DNA of 44,000 bases, taken from contig NZ_JAKUDS010000021.1 in assembly GCF_023221775.1 (NCBI RefSeq), forward strand, positions 1-44,000. The letters are read 5' to 3'. Positions 17,027-27,157 of the stretch are shown here, piece by piece. Within the stretch, counting starts at the first letter, position 1, and every line of letters begins with the position of its first letter. Origin of the DNA: Enterococcus cecorum. Its GTDB lineage: Bacteria > Bacillota > Bacilli > Lactobacillales > Enterococcaceae. A program made the position numbers and the translations under genes. The notes beneath the pieces are model-generated. The model made no database searches. It had not been told where the DNA came from and saw only the letters and a list, made by a program, of their open reading frames with translations.

Positions 17027-18712
17027 TTGATTCTAGAACTTTCTATCCAAAATTTTGCGATTATTTCAGAGTTACATTTACATTTTAAACCAGGGATGAC
17101 AGCGTTAACCGGGGAAACTGGAGCAGGAAAATCGATTATTATTGATGCCATGTCCTTACTTGCCGGTGCTCGCTCTTCGGTTGATTTTATTCGTCAAGGC
17201 TGTGAAAAATCTGTTATTGAAGGGATTTTTGAGATTCCTCAGCAAGAAGAATTTGTCGCATTAGCCCAAGAATTAGGTTTGGACTTAGAGGAAGACTATC
17301 TCATTGTGCAACGAGATATTACGTTGAATGGTAAGAGCTTCAATCGTGTGAATGGACGCACGGTGACTTTAGCCAATTTAAAGCGAATTGGGGCCTTTTT
17401 AGTGGATATTCAAGGACAAAATGACCATCAGCAACTCTTACAGCCAGAGAAGCATTTAGATTTTGTGGATAGTTTTGGCGATGATTCGTTTAAGGCGTTG
17501 CTAAGTGATTATCAGGTACAATTTCAAGAATATCAACAATTAAAACATCGCGTTCAGCAGATTCGAACCAATGAGCAACACTATGTTCAACGGATGGATA
17601 TGTTGCAATTTCAAAAAGATGAACTCGAGCAGGCAGAATTAGTCGATGGTGAGGAAGAAAAATTAAGCGAAGAACGTGAAAAATTGCTGAACTTCCAAAA
17701 AATTATGGATGCCTTTGCGAAGTCACGTCAAGTTTTGGCGATGGAAGATACGAATTTATTGGATGGAATATCGATGGTTGGTGATTTGCTACAAGAGATT
17801 GCGCCGATTGATCCTGCTTATGAAGCGATTAGTGAACAAGTCCAAAATGCCTATTATCTACTACAAGATGTCGCAACAGATATTTCCAGACAGATGGATT
17901 TAATGGATATGGATGAAGAGCGTTTGGAAGAGATTGAGGAGCGCTTGGCAGTCATCAAGAATTTGAAACGCAAATATGGCGATTCCATTGCTCAGATGTT
18001 GACTTATCTTGCACAAATTACTCAAGAACTTGAAAGTACGATGCAATCTGAAAATCAACTAGACCAATTGGAAAAACAACTGCAGTCTTTAGAAACTACC
18101 TTGATTAAGCAAGCTGAAAAAATTAGTCAGATGCGACATGAAATCAGTCATTACTTATCTAAAGAAATTATGCAGGAACTAAAAGAATTATATTTGGAAA
18201 ATACGCAGTTTGAAGTCCGGTTTACTAAGGAAAGACAACTACAAAGTCAAGGAATAGATCAGGTCGAATTTTACTTGACTACTAATCCAGGTGAACCACT
18301 TAAACCATTAGTCAAGGTAGCTTCGGGTGGGGAGCTCTCACGTATTCTTTTAGCGTTAAAATCGATTTTTTCACGGAGTCAACAAATGACGAGCATTATC
18401 TTTGATGAAGTTGATACGGGTGTGAGTGGTCGTGTAGCACAAGCGATTGCCGAAAAGATTTTAAAAATTGCCCATGCTTCACAAGTTTTGTGTATTACGC
18501 ATTTACCGCAAGTGGCTGCAGCGGCGGATAATCAATATCTCATTCAAAAACAAGTCACCAATGGCCGAACTTCTACGACGGTCTTACCATTATCGCAAGA
18601 CGAGCGCGTAGAAGAAGTAGCGCGTATGTTAGCTGGTGCGGAGATTACGGATTTAACCCAAAAACATGCCCAAGAATTAATAAATAGCCTAGGAAAACTA
18701 AGAAAATCTTGA
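17027..18712 (+). CDS. recN: DNA repair protein RecN
   Basis: A 561-residue SMC-like ATPase acting at DNA double-strand breaks. Walker A GETGAGKS (29-36) lies in the N-terminal ABC half; long coiled-coil arms occupy about 150-390; the C-terminal half has the ABC signature VASGGELSRILLAL and Walker B SIIFDEVDTGVSG. Length is typical. TTG 17027 is the start behind AAGAGG, 18 bases after argR, so the two genes are likely cotranscribed. A bidirectional terminator closes the unit. Confidence 0.97.
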   Translation: MILELSIQNFAIISELHLHFKPGMTALTGETGAGKSIIIDAMSLLAGARSSVDFIRQGCEKSVIEGIFEIPQQEEFVALAQELGLDLEEDYLIVQRDITLNGKSFNRVNGRTVTLANLKRIGAFLVDIQGQNDHQQLLQPEKHLDFVDSFGDDSFKALLSDYQVQFQEYQQLKHRVQQIRTNEQHYVQRMDMLQFQKDELEQAELVDGEEEKLSEEREKLLNFQKIMDAFAKSRQVLAMEDTNLLDGISMVGDLLQEIAPIDPAYEAISEQVQNAYYLLQDVATDISRQMDLMDMDEERLEEIEERLAVIKNLKRKYGDSIAQMLTYLAQITQELESTMQSENQLDQLEKQLQSLETTLIKQAEKISQMRHEISHYLSKEIMQELKELYLENTQFEVRFTKERQLQSQGIDQVEFYLTTNPGEPLKPLVKVASGGELSRILLALKSIFSRSQQMTSIIFDEVDTGVSGRVAQAIAEKILKIAHASQVLCITHLPQVAAAADNQYLIQKQVTNGRTSTTVLPLSQDERVEEVARMLAGAEITDLTQKHAQELINSLGKLRKS

Positions 18713-18741
18713 TAGGTTTCGAGCAAAAGATTTTGGCCAAT

Positions 18742-18779
18742 CAAAAAAGAGGCGGTTTTGTATAACGCGCCTCTTTTTT
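18742..18779. terminator. Bidirectional terminator between recN and the DUF4044 gene
   Basis: aaaaagaggcg (18743-18753) pairs with cgcctctttttt (18768-18779), with A-run and T-run on opposite sides, so it can end recN (+) and the convergent small gene (-). Confidence 0.88.
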
Positions 18780-18791
18780 CAGGTATTTTTT

Positions 18792-18908
18792 TTACATTAA
18801 TGCGGCTACCGTTGATAAAATGACGCCACCGATAGTTACAATCAACATCGCCCAAATAACGACTTTTGTCACTTTTTCAAAGGTAGACATTTTTTTCTTT
18901 TCGCTCAT
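18792..18908 (-). CDS. DUF4044 small membrane protein
   Basis: A 38-residue single-pass protein: a charged Lys-rich N-terminus (MSEKKKMSTFEKVTK) then one membrane helix (VVIWAMLIVTIGGVILSTVAAL). Length and layout fit DUF4044, a family of tiny membrane proteins of Lactobacillales of unknown function. AGGA sits about 8 bases upstream of the ATG at 18908, and a promoter is visible further upstream, so a longer form starting at 18977 is unlikely. It is the only gene on the minus strand here, convergent with recN and divergent from the DUF3397 gene. Confidence 0.82.
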   Translation of the reverse strand: MSEKKKMSTFEKVTKVVIWAMLIVTIGGVILSTVAALM

Positions 18909-18948
18909 AATTTCCGTCCTTTTTCTATTTTTCTTTAGTCTACAACCT

Positions 18949-18977
18949 ATTATACGCAAATTCAAGAAAAAGGACAA
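18949..18977 (-). promoter_or_regulatory. Promoter of the DUF4044 gene
   Basis: On the minus strand TTGTCC (18972-18977) and TATAAT (18949-18954) are spaced by 17 bases, 41 bases upstream of the ATG at 18908. Confidence 0.65.
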
Positions 18978-19100
18978 AGAATTTTTAAAAAGATTGAAAC
19001 ACCTGTGTAAAAATTTTAGTGTATAGTTAGTATGGTTTATTAGATTGATGATTAGAAACTATACAAATCAGGTGAATTTGCATAAAGAGAGGATAACAAA

Positions 19101-19460
19101 ATGGATCACAGTACGTTGCAATTATTAGGGTGGTTTGCGAGCCCAATTTTATTATATATGGGATTGAATTTCATTATTCATCGTTTTTCACTAAAGAAAG
19201 TCATTAAAGTGAAGTTAGCGGATATCATGGTGCCAAGTTTATTTATTATCAATAGTCATTTGGCAAAAGTGTTGTTCGGTGAGTCAATTTTAGCTTATAT
19301 GTTCATTTCTGCATTATTATTAGCGATTGGAATGGCAGTAGTACATGCATACTTCTATGATGAAATTGACTATCTTTTCTATTTAAAGATGTATTGGCGC
19401 TTTTTATTTCTGATGATGATTGTTCTTTATCTATTCTTATTAGTCTTAGCAATTTTATAA
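19101..19460 (+). CDS. DUF3397 membrane protein upstream of mraZ
   Basis: A 119-residue integral membrane protein with about four hydrophobic segments (near residues 8-28, 43-60, 62-84 and 97-118) separated by short charged loops. Position directly in front of mraZ and hydropathy match DUF3397, regularly found at the start of the dcw cluster in enterococci and relatives; function unknown. ATG 19101 follows GAGAGGA. The 165 bases to mraZ contain T-rich sequence without a convincing terminator hairpin, then the MraZ-type operator. Confidence 0.8.
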   Translation: MDHSTLQLLGWFASPILLYMGLNFIIHRFSLKKVIKVKLADIMVPSLFIINSHLAKVLFGESILAYMFISALLLAIGMAVVHAYFYDEIDYLFYLKMYWRFLFLMMIVLYLFLLVLAIL

Positions 19461-19577
19461 TAAAGCTATCGTAAATCGGTTCCAACTGAATAAAAACTTC
19501 TTAGAAACTTTTAAAAGATTCCATTTTTAAAATTTTTTGTTTTTTTTAATTAAGTTATATTAAATATTGGATAAATG

Positions 19578-19623
19578 GTGGTAGAAAGTGGGGGAATGTG
19601 GTAGACTAAGGGTACTAAGTGGT
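19578..19623 (+). promoter_or_regulatory. MraZ operator: GTGG repeats spaced by 10 bp
   Basis: GTGGT (19578), GTGGG (19588) and GTGGT (19598) start exactly 10 bases apart, with another GTGGT at 19619. MraZ is known to bind direct repeats of a GTGG-type box at 10-bp spacing upstream of its own gene. TG-g-TAGACT (19599-19607) overlaps the third box and may be an extended -10. Confidence 0.75.
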
Positions 19624-19640
19624 AAATGGAGGAAATTTCG

Positions 19641-20072
19641 ATGTTTATGGGTGAATTTCAACATTCAATAGACGCGAAAGGCCGTTTAATCATCCCTGCC
19701 AAATTTAGAGAGAAGTTGGGCGAAAATTTCGTTGTGACTCGGGGATTAGATGGCTGCTTATTTGGCTATCCTCAAGAAGAGTGGGAAAAATTAGAGGCGA
19801 AATTAAATGAAATGCCACTAGCGAAGAAAGATGCACGTCTGTTTGTGCGCTTCTTCTATTCTGCCGCCACTGAATGTGAACTCGATAAGCAAGGTCGTAT
19901 CAATATTCCCCAAAGCTTACGTCAACATGCCAATTTAGAAAAAAGTTGTGTCATTGTTGGGGTAAGTAATCGTATTGAGATTTGGGACGAAGCTCGTTGG
20001 CAAGAATTTACCGATGTAGCTGAAGAGAACTTTGATGAAATTGCTGAGTCGATGATTGATTTTGGATTATAA
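19641..20072 (+). CDS. mraZ: Transcriptional regulator MraZ
   Basis: A 143-residue protein with two SpoVT/AbrB-type swapped-hairpin repeats: [20 protein letters not shown] (about 3-22) and [17 protein letters not shown] (about 75-95). MraZ forms ring-shaped oligomers and controls transcription of the dcw cluster. ATG 19641 follows TGGAGGA (19627-19633); the in-frame ATG at 19626 overlaps that ribosome site and is rejected. First canonical gene of the division and wall cluster. Confidence 0.95.
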   Translation: MFMGEFQHSIDAKGRLIIPAKFREKLGENFVVTRGLDGCLFGYPQEEWEKLEAKLNEMPLAKKDARLFVRFFYSAATECELDKQGRINIPQSLRQHANLEKSCVIVGVSNRIEIWDEARWQEFTDVAEENFDEIAESMIDFGL

Positions 20073-20095
20073 AAGATTGAAATGAGGATTTGGTA

Positions 20096-21052
20096 ATGGT
20101 TCAGTTCCAGCATTATACTGTAATGAAGCACGAAACTGTCGATGCGCTTAATATTAAGCCGGATGGAATTTATGTCGATTGTACGCTCGGTGGGGCTGGG
20201 CATAGCGAATATATTTTATCGCAATTATCAAACCAAGGTCATCTATATGCCTTTGATCAAGACCAAAAAGCGATTGATCATGCAAAAATTCGTTTAGCTA
20301 AGTATGTCGAAAATGAGCAAGTGACATTTATTAAAGCGAATTTTCGTGAGTTAAAGCATCAATTAAATGAGCTTGGGGTATATGGCGTAGATGGCATTAT
20401 TTATGATTTAGGGGTTTCCTCTCCACAATTAGATGAAGCTGAGCGTGGATTTAGTTATCATCAAGATGCACCATTGGATATGCGGATGAATCAAGAGGCT
20501 GACTTTAGTGCTTATGATGTGGTAAATGATTATAGCTATCAAGAGTTAGTGAAAATCTTTTTCCGCTATGGTGAGGAAAAATTCTCTAAACAGGTAGCAC
20601 GTGAAATTGAGCGTGTACGTGCCAATAGACCGATTCAGACTACCGGTGAGCTAGTAGATATTATTAAGACTTCTATTCCAGCACCGGCCAGACGAAATGG
20701 CGGACATCCTGCAAAACGAATTTTTCAAGCGATTCGGATTGCAGTCAATGATGAGTTAGGTGCGGTAGAAGAATCTTTAGAACAAGCAATTGATTTATTA
20801 AACCTTAATGGTAGAGTAAGTGTGATTACTTTCCATTCATTAGAAGATCGCATTGTCAAGACGATGTTTAAGGAGTATAGTCAGGTACGCGATTTGCCAC
20901 CGGGCTTACCAGTAATTCCTGATGAATATCAACCTATATTAAAACTAGTGAATAAAAAGCCAATAACTGCCTCAAAGGAAGAGTTGGCTGAAAATAATCG
21001 TTCGCGAAGTGCAAAACTAAGAGTTGCGGAAAAGAAAGTTAAGAAGGAGTAG
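20096..21052 (+). CDS. rsmH: 16S rRNA (cytosine1402-N4)-methyltransferase
   Basis: A 318-residue RsmH (MraW) that methylates N4 of C1402 in 16S rRNA using SAM. The SAM-binding loop is [14 protein letters not shown]; further signatures are [18 protein letters not shown] and the C-terminal [16 protein letters not shown] 20096 follows GAGGA by a normal distance; TTG 20090 and GTG alternatives upstream are too close to it. Ends 5 bases before ftsL. Confidence 0.96.
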   Translation: MVQFQHYTVMKHETVDALNIKPDGIYVDCTLGGAGHSEYILSQLSNQGHLYAFDQDQKAIDHAKIRLAKYVENEQVTFIKANFRELKHQLNELGVYGVDGIIYDLGVSSPQLDEAERGFSYHQDAPLDMRMNQEADFSAYDVVNDYSYQELVKIFFRYGEEKFSKQVAREIERVRANRPIQTTGELVDIIKTSIPAPARRNGGHPAKRIFQAIRIAVNDELGAVEESLEQAIDLLNLNGRVSVITFHSLEDRIVKTMFKEYSQVRDLPPGLPVIPDEYQPILKLVNKKPITASKEELAENNRSRSAKLRVAEKKVKKE

Positions 21053-21057
21053 GAACA

Positions 21058-21471
21058 ATGGCTGAATTGAAGTATGAAGATTATTCATTTGATATCGATG
21101 CATCAATGAATCAACCACAAGAACAAATGAATAACTTTGTCATTGAAGAAGTCAAACGGCCAAAAGTTTCTGTCGTTCCTCACTCTCCAGCTCTTAAGTT
21201 AAAGCGCATCAGTTTGGTAGAAAAGATGATTGCCGTATTCTTACTATTATTTGCGGTGGTCATCGCGCTAGGAATGATTTATATTCGAACTTCGATTAAT
21301 CAGATGGAGCATGATATTTCCATCGTTGAGAATGAAATCACAACAAATGAAAAAGAAATTACTCGCTTGCAGCAAGAGAAAAATGAGCTATCTAAAGCAG
21401 AACGCATTAAATCAATTGCTGATAAATTAGGGTTATCAATTAACGATGATAATTTAAGGAAAGTGAAGTAA
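21058..21471 (+). CDS. ftsL: Cell division protein FtsL
   Basis: A 137-residue bitopic protein: a cytoplasmic N-terminus of about 58 residues, one membrane helix (MIAVFLLLFAVVIALGMIYI), then an extracellular coiled coil with heptad pattern (IVENEITTNEKEITRLQQEK). FtsL forms the FtsL-DivIC-DivIB complex that activates the septal PBP/FtsW pair. AAGGAG precedes ATG, and the stop abuts the next ATG directly (TAAATG), so translation is coupled. Confidence 0.93.
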   Translation: MAELKYEDYSFDIDASMNQPQEQMNNFVIEEVKRPKVSVVPHSPALKLKRISLVEKMIAVFLLLFAVVIALGMIYIRTSINQMEHDISIVENEITTNEKEITRLQQEKNELSKAERIKSIADKLGLSINDDNLRKVK

Positions 21472-23688
21472 ATGGCCTATAAAGAAAAATTTGATAAGTT
21501 TCTTAAACAAAAGAATCTAACTACAACGAACAACCGCAAAAAAGTCGGAATCCTATTCTTTCTTACCACTATTGCGTTGTTCTTTTTATTTGTAACTCGC
21601 CTGGGATATATCGTCCTAGTTGGGCAGGTCGGCGGGGTGTCTTTGGAAGAAAAGACAGCTGCTTTGTATAAAGGATCTGAGGTGATTACAGCCAAACGTG
21701 GGACTATTTATGACCGTAATGGGGTGGCCATCGCCGAGGATGCGACTTCTTATTCCGCATATGTTATCTTGTCTGATACTTATGTGCAAGGGAAAAAGAA
21801 ATTATATGCTGAACCAAAAGATTTTAGTATAATTGCTGAAGTTCTACATAATATAGTAGGAACGGATACGGCAAGTGTGGAGAAAGTCTTACATACTGCT
21901 TATGAGAAGAAAGTTCGTCCTTATCAAGTAGAGATTTCAGCAGCAAAAAATATTACCTTACAACAAAAAGAAGCAATTGAAAAAGAACTGAAAAATCGCA
22001 ATAGTAAGGGTCTGTATTTCAATAATCACCCTTCTCGTATTTATCCGAATGGGCAATTTTCTTCACACTTGATTGGTTATGCCGATATTACAGTGAAAAA
22101 TAATGAAGAACGGCTAGTCGGTAAACTAGGAATTGAGGAAGCATATAATGATGTGTTAAAGGGGACAGACGGGAAGATTACCTATCAAAAGGATAATTAC
22201 CAAAATCCATTGCCTGGTACTGTAGCTGAAAAGCAAGCGGCGATTGACGGTAAAGATATTTATACTACTTTAGATAGTCGTCTGCAAACTTATTTGGATT
22301 CTTTGATGACAGAAGCCTATAAGAAGAATAAACCGGAAAATATGACAGGTGTCTTAATGAATGCCAAGACAGGCGAAATTTTGGCAGCAGCTCAGCAACC
22401 ATCCTTTAATCCGGAAGATAAGTCAACATTAGGTGGAAAAGATTTTACCTGGTTGAATCTACTATTACAAGAGACTTATGAACCAGGCTCGACCATGAAG
22501 ATATTGACGACTTCCGCTGCGATTGATCAAGGTGTCTTTAACGAAAATGAAACCTTCCCATCTGGTCAAATTCAAATTGCTGATACGACTATTGATGACT
22601 GGGACCATGGCGCATTAGGACCATTAACCATGCGGCAAGCTTTATCTTGGTCAAGTAATAAAGGGATGGTTATCTTACAACAACGGATGCAAGATCGTTG
22701 GCAACGTTACTTAAAACAATTCGGCTTTGGACAAACGACTAACGCTGGAATCCTTGGGGAGAGCCCGGGAATGTTGCCAGAAGATAATGTGGTATCCCAT
22801 GCCATGACTGCTTTTGGTCAAGGGATTGCCGTAACTAACTTCCAAATGTTACAAGCTTTTACTGCTGTATCTAATAATGGTACGATGGTTAAACCGCACT
22901 TTATTAAAGAAATTGTGGATCATACGACGAATAAAAAAGCTGTGACTCAAACTGAGGTGGTCGGTAAACCAATTAGTGAAAATGCAGCCCGTAAAGTTCG
23001 CGAGTATATGCGTGATGTCATTGAAAATGAAAATTATGGTAGTGCATATGGCAAATATAGTGTGCCAGGGTATAATATCTCGGCGAAAACAGGGACAGCT
23101 CAAGTTGCTTCAGATACGGGTGGTTATCTACAAGGTGCAAATTCGTATCTTTATTCTATCGTCTTGATGATTCCTTCTGAAGAGCCAGAATATGTGTTAT
23201 ATTTGACGATAAAATTGCCAAAAGAATATGATGGTACAGCCTTACCAAGTATCGCCAATCCATTGTTAAAACGGGCGATGGACTTACAAGACGAAACAAT
23301 TGGTAATAATCAAACAGAAAAAAGTACTGCGAAAGTGACCATTGATTCATATGTAGGAATGAAAAGTGTCAATGCGGCGAACTTAGCGGAAAAACGTGGT
23401 CTAGATGTGATTGTCATCGGGAATGGTGAAAAAATTACCCAACAATCAATTAAAGCAGGAATTAAAGTTCTACCAAATGAAAAAATCATCCTTATTGCCA
23501 AAGGAGATAAAAGCTATATGCCAGATGTATCTGGTTGGTCGAAAGCCGATTTGGTTAAATTGGGTAGTATTTTAGATATTAAAGTGAAATTTAGTGGTAG
23601 TGGTTATTGTGTTAATCAAAGTATTCAACCTTATGAACTAATCTCTGATCAAAAATCGATAACCTTTACCTTACAAGAAAATGAGTAA
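21472..23688 (+). CDS. pbp2X: Septal class B penicillin-binding protein (PBP2X-like) with PASTA domains
   Basis: A 738-residue transpeptidase that cross-links septal peptidoglycan. A single N-terminal membrane anchor (about 27-50) is followed by the dimerisation domain (KRGTIYDRNGVAIA), then the transpeptidase domain with active-site S340-T-M-K343, S394-S-N396 and K539-T-G-T542, and two C-terminal PASTA domains (about 620-738). All three penicillin-binding motifs are intact. Its place after ftsL matches pbpX of streptococci and the dcw PBP of enterococci. The STMK...SSN spacing is typical, and the sequence shows no gross change that would mark resistance. Confidence 0.96.
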   Translation: MAYKEKFDKFLKQKNLTTTNNRKKVGILFFLTTIALFFLFVTRLGYIVLVGQVGGVSLEEKTAALYKGSEVITAKRGTIYDRNGVAIAEDATSYSAYVILSDTYVQGKKKLYAEPKDFSIIAEVLHNIVGTDTASVEKVLHTAYEKKVRPYQVEISAAKNITLQQKEAIEKELKNRNSKGLYFNNHPSRIYPNGQFSSHLIGYADITVKNNEERLVGKLGIEEAYNDVLKGTDGKITYQKDNYQNPLPGTVAEKQAAIDGKDIYTTLDSRLQTYLDSLMTEAYKKNKPENMTGVLMNAKTGEILAAAQQPSFNPEDKSTLGGKDFTWLNLLLQETYEPGSTMKILTTSAAIDQGVFNENETFPSGQIQIADTTIDDWDHGALGPLTMRQALSWSSNKGMVILQQRMQDRWQRYLKQFGFGQTTNAGILGESPGMLPEDNVVSHAMTAFGQGIAVTNFQMLQAFTAVSNNGTMVKPHFIKEIVDHTTNKKAVTQTEVVGKPISENAARKVREYMRDVIENENYGSAYGKYSVPGYNISAKTGTAQVASDTGGYLQGANSYLYSIVLMIPSEEPEYVLYLTIKLPKEYDGTALPSIANPLLKRAMDLQDETIGNNQTEKSTAKVTIDSYVGMKSVNAANLAEKRGLDVIVIGNGEKITQQSIKAGIKVLPNEKIILIAKGDKSYMPDVSGWSKADLVKLGSILDIKVKFSGSGYCVNQSIQPYELISDQKSITFTLQENE

Positions 23689-23705
23689 AAAGTAGGAGTG
23701 CAAAA

Positions 23706-24668
23706 ATGGAACTAACAAAATTTTTCTTAGTCTTTGCTAGTGGCTTTGGTCTTACCTTTGCCTTTATGCCACTGTTCATCCATTATTTTCAGATGAAGAA
23801 ATATGGTCAAGAAATTCGTGATGAAGGGCCAAAATGGCATAATGTCAAGGCTGGAACCCCAACGATGGGTGGCTTTGTCTTTAGTTTGGCGGCAGTAATC
23901 ACGAGTATTTGGACGGCTATTTGGCTGAAACTATTGACTCCTACCTTATTCATCTTGCTATTTGTCTTTTTCCTATATGGTACACTTGGCTTTTTAGATG
24001 ATTTTATCAAGATTTTTATGAAGCGAAATCTAGGGTTAAAATCCTTACAAAAATTAATTGGTCAAATTATCGGTGGGGTAGTCTTTTATCTAGTCTTTCT
24101 TGCCGATAAACAAGCCAATACGTTGAATTTCTTCACGATTGAAATTCCGTTATCCTATCTTTATGGATTGTTCATTGTCTTTTGGTTAGTTGGTTTCTCA
24201 AATGCAGTAAACTTAACGGATGGTATCGATGGTCTAGTGTCCGGATTAGGGACGATTTCATTTCTTACTTATGCGATTATCGCTTGGCATCAAAAACAAT
24301 ATGATATTTTCTTAGTATGTATCAGTGTGGTTGGTGGTCTTGTTGGCTTTTTCCCATATAATCATAAACCGGCTAAAATTTTTATGGGAGATGTCGGTTC
24401 ATTAGCCTTGGGAGGACTTTTAGCATCTATTTCTATTCTATTACATCAAGAATGGACTTTACTTTTAGTTGGTTTGATTTATGTCATTGAAACAGCTAGC
24501 GTGATGTTACAAGTAACTTCTTTCAAATTAACGGGAAAACGTATCTTCAAGATGTCTCCGATTCACCATCATTTTGAGATGAGTGGTTGGTCAGAGTGGA
24601 AAATTGATATTGTCTTTTGGATTGTTGCCTTGGTATGTTCGGCGATAACATTGATGATTGTATTGTAA
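23706..24668 (+). CDS. mraY: Phospho-N-acetylmuramoyl-pentapeptide transferase
   Basis: A 320-residue polytopic membrane enzyme (about ten helices) that moves phospho-MurNAc-pentapeptide from UDP to undecaprenyl phosphate, making lipid I. Key motifs: GTPTMGG, the Asp-rich FLDDFIK, NLTDGIDGL (catalytic Asp region), and the cytoplasmic HHHFEMSGWSE. GGAGTG precedes ATG. Only 18 bases separate it from murD. Confidence 0.96.
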   Translation: MELTKFFLVFASGFGLTFAFMPLFIHYFQMKKYGQEIRDEGPKWHNVKAGTPTMGGFVFSLAAVITSIWTAIWLKLLTPTLFILLFVFFLYGTLGFLDDFIKIFMKRNLGLKSLQKLIGQIIGGVVFYLVFLADKQANTLNFFTIEIPLSYLYGLFIVFWLVGFSNAVNLTDGIDGLVSGLGTISFLTYAIIAWHQKQYDIFLVCISVVGGLVGFFPYNHKPAKIFMGDVGSLALGGLLASISILLHQEWTLLLVGLIYVIETASVMLQVTSFKLTGKRIFKMSPIHHHFEMSGWSEWKIDIVFWIVALVCSAITLMIVL

Positions 24669-24686
24669 AAAGTGAGGAATGGAAAA

Positions 24687-26042
24687 ATGAAAAAGATCAC
24701 TAAATTTCAAAATGAAAAAGTATTAGTTTTAGGATTAGCAAAAAGCGGAGTAAGTGCGGCCAAATTGTTACATGATTTGGGTGCACTTGTTACCGTTAAT
24801 GATGGTAAACCTTTTAATGAAAATCCTCAAGCACAGGAATTGTTAGAAACAGGCATTACCGTTATTACCGGTAGCCATCCGATTGAATTGGTCGATGAAG
24901 GCTTTAGTTTAATGGTCAAAAATCCAGGAATTCCTTATACGCATCCGATGGTTCAACGCGCATTAGAACTAGGTATGCCAGTGATTACGGAAGTTGAATT
25001 GGCTTATCTCATCAGTGAAGCGCCAATCATTGGTATCACTGGAACGAATGGTAAGACTACGACTACTACGATGATTGCGACGTTATTAAATGAACACCGT
25101 CAAAAAGGAAAAGCTTATCTTTCAGGAAATATCGGCTATCCCGCTAGTTCTGTTGCCCAAGAAGTGACGGCAGATGATGAATTAGTGATGGAATTATCTA
25201 GCTTTCAATTAAAAGGGACGCAAGCTTTTCATCCGCATATTGCAGTGATTACGAACCTTTATGAAGCGCACATTGATTATCACCAAACGAGAGAAGATTA
25301 TGTGGCTTCTAAGTGGAAAATTCAAGCAAATATGACAGAGCAAGATTACTTGATTTTAAACTGGCAACAAGCAGAGGTCCGTGAATTAGCCAAAACCACC
25401 AAGGCTCAAGTTGTTTGTTTTTCAACGCAGGAAAAAGTGGACGGTGCTTATCTTTGGAAAGGAAATTTATATTATAAAGATGAGTTAGTGATGCCAGCAG
25501 ACAAGTTAGGTGTGCCTGGTAGCCATAATATTGAAAATGCACTGGCTGCAATTGCGGTGGCCAAATTAATGGGTGTGACCAATGAAGCGATTGAGAGTGC
25601 GTTAAGTCATTTCCACGGGGTCAAACACCGTACCCAATTTATCAAGGAAATCGCAGGGGTTCGTTACTACAATGATTCTAAAGCAACGAATATTTTAGCG
25701 ACACAAAAAGCATTGGCCGGATTTGATCGAAGCAAAGTGATTTTATTAGCTGGGGGCTTAGATCGTGGCAATTCCTTCGATGCCTTAGTACCAAGCTTGA
25801 AAGGACTCAAGGCTGTCATCCTCTTCGGCCAAACAAAAGAAAAATTACAAGAGGCAGCAAAACAAGCAGGCCTTGCTTCAATTACATTAACCGAAAATGT
25901 CGAAACAGCGGCCCCAATTGCTGCAAAATTAGCTGAGTCTGGCGATATTGTCTTATTATCTCCGGCAAATGCTAGTTGGGATCAATATCCAAACTTTGAA
26001 GTCCGTGGTGATAAATTCATTGCGGCGATTGAAAAATTATAA
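24687..26042 (+). CDS. murD: UDP-MurNAc-L-Ala--D-Glu ligase
   Basis: A 451-residue Mur ligase that adds D-glutamate to UDP-MurNAc-L-alanine in the cytoplasm. The N-terminal Rossmann domain ([18 protein letters not shown]), central ATPase loop [26 protein letters not shown] and C-terminal [12 protein letters not shown] are all present. ATG 24687 is preferred: GTGAGGA (24672-24678) is its ribosome site rather than a GTG start. The gene is followed by murG after 17 bases. Confidence 0.96.
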   Translation: MKKITKFQNEKVLVLGLAKSGVSAAKLLHDLGALVTVNDGKPFNENPQAQELLETGITVITGSHPIELVDEGFSLMVKNPGIPYTHPMVQRALELGMPVITEVELAYLISEAPIIGITGTNGKTTTTTMIATLLNEHRQKGKAYLSGNIGYPASSVAQEVTADDELVMELSSFQLKGTQAFHPHIAVITNLYEAHIDYHQTREDYVASKWKIQANMTEQDYLILNWQQAEVRELAKTTKAQVVCFSTQEKVDGAYLWKGNLYYKDELVMPADKLGVPGSHNIENALAAIAVAKLMGVTNEAIESALSHFHGVKHRTQFIKEIAGVRYYNDSKATNILATQKALAGFDRSKVILLAGGLDRGNSFDALVPSLKGLKAVILFGQTKEKLQEAAKQAGLASITLTENVETAAPIAAKLAESGDIVLLSPANASWDQYPNFEVRGDKFIAAIEKL

Positions 26043-26059
26043 GAAATGAGAGAAATTCC

Positions 26060-27157
26060 ATGAAGATATTATTAACTGGTGGGGGAACCGGTGGACATAT
26101 TTATCCCGCTTTAGCATTTATTAAATATGTAAAATTGGTGGATCCAACAAGTGAATTTATGTATATAGGTGCTAAGCGTGGTTTAGAGAATAAGATTTTA
26201 CCCCAAACGGATATTCCATTTCAAACTTTGGAAATTCAAGGATTTAAACGTAGCCTGTCCATCGATAATTTTAAAACTTTACAACTCTTTTTTAGAAGTA
26301 TTCGTCAAGCGAAAAAGATTTTACGTGATTTTCAGCCTGATGTGGTCATTGGTACAGGTGGCTATGTTTCAGGTGCAGTTGTTTTCCAAGCAAGCCGCAT
26401 GCACATCCCAACGATTATTCATGAACAAAATAGCGTTCCAGGAATTACGAATAAATTTTTAGCACGCTTTGTCGATAAGATTGGGATTGCTTTTAGTGAT
26501 GCGGGACAATATTTCCCATTAGCAAAAACTGAATTGGTAGGTAATCCTCGTGCACAGGAAATGCAAGGAATTACGCGCAGTGAAGTCTTGAAACAATACA
26601 ATTTAAAACCAGGTGTGAAGACGGTGCTAATTTTTGGTGGAAGTCAAGGAGCATTGAAAATTAACCAAGCAGTTGTCAATGCACTGCCAACTTTAGCGAA
26701 AAAAGAGTATCAAGTTCTCTATGCGTCCGGTGAAAGATATTATCAACAAATTGAAGAAGAAATCGGCATGTCAAAAGATGCTTTTAAAAATATTTCGATT
26801 CAACCTTATATCCACAATATGGCTGAAGTAATGGCTAATTGTGACTTATTGATTGGTCGTGCAGGGGCAACTTCGATAGCGGAATTAACTGCTCTTGGTT
26901 TGCCATCGATTTTGATTCCAAGTCCATATGTGACAAATGATCATCAGACTAAAAATGCCAAGAGTCTGGAAAAGATTGGTGCCAGCAAAGTAATCGCTGA
27001 TGCTGATTTAACCGCAGAACGCTTAGTCCGTGCCATTGATTCCATTATGAATGATGATGAATTGTTGCAAAGTATGTCTAAAGCATCTAAGAGTCAAGGG
27101 ATTGTTGATGCTTCTCAAAGACTATATCAAGTGGTCTTATCATTAACTGAAAAGTAG
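26060..27157 (+). CDS. murG: Undecaprenyl-PP-MurNAc-pentapeptide GlcNAc transferase
   Basis: A 365-residue GT-B glycosyltransferase at the inner membrane face, converting lipid I to lipid II with UDP-GlcNAc. The glycine loop [14 protein letters not shown] at the N-terminus, [11 protein letters not shown], the second loop [11 protein letters not shown], and [19 protein letters not shown] in the UDP-GlcNAc site are intact. The TAG stop is directly followed by GTG of the next gene in the same frame. Confidence 0.96.
   Translation: MKILLTGGGTGGHIYPALAFIKYVKLVDPTSEFMYIGAKRGLENKILPQTDIPFQTLEIQGFKRSLSIDNFKTLQLFFRSIRQAKKILRDFQPDVVIGTGGYVSGAVVFQASRMHIPTIIHEQNSVPGITNKFLARFVDKIGIAFSDAGQYFPLAKTELVGNPRAQEMQGITRSEVLKQYNLKPGVKTVLIFGGSQGALKINQAVVNALPTLAKKEYQVLYASGERYYQQIEEEIGMSKDAFKNISIQPYIHNMAEVMANCDLLIGRAGATSIAELTALGLPSILIPSPYVTNDHQTKNAKSLEKIGASKVIADADLTAERLVRAIDSIMNDDELLQSMSKASKSQGIVDASQRLYQVVLSLTEK

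Noticed and set aside
19461-19577. Terminator between the DUF3397 gene and mraZ
   Set aside because: T-runs are present, but the only inverted repeat (cttttaaaag) is too short to make a convincing stem.
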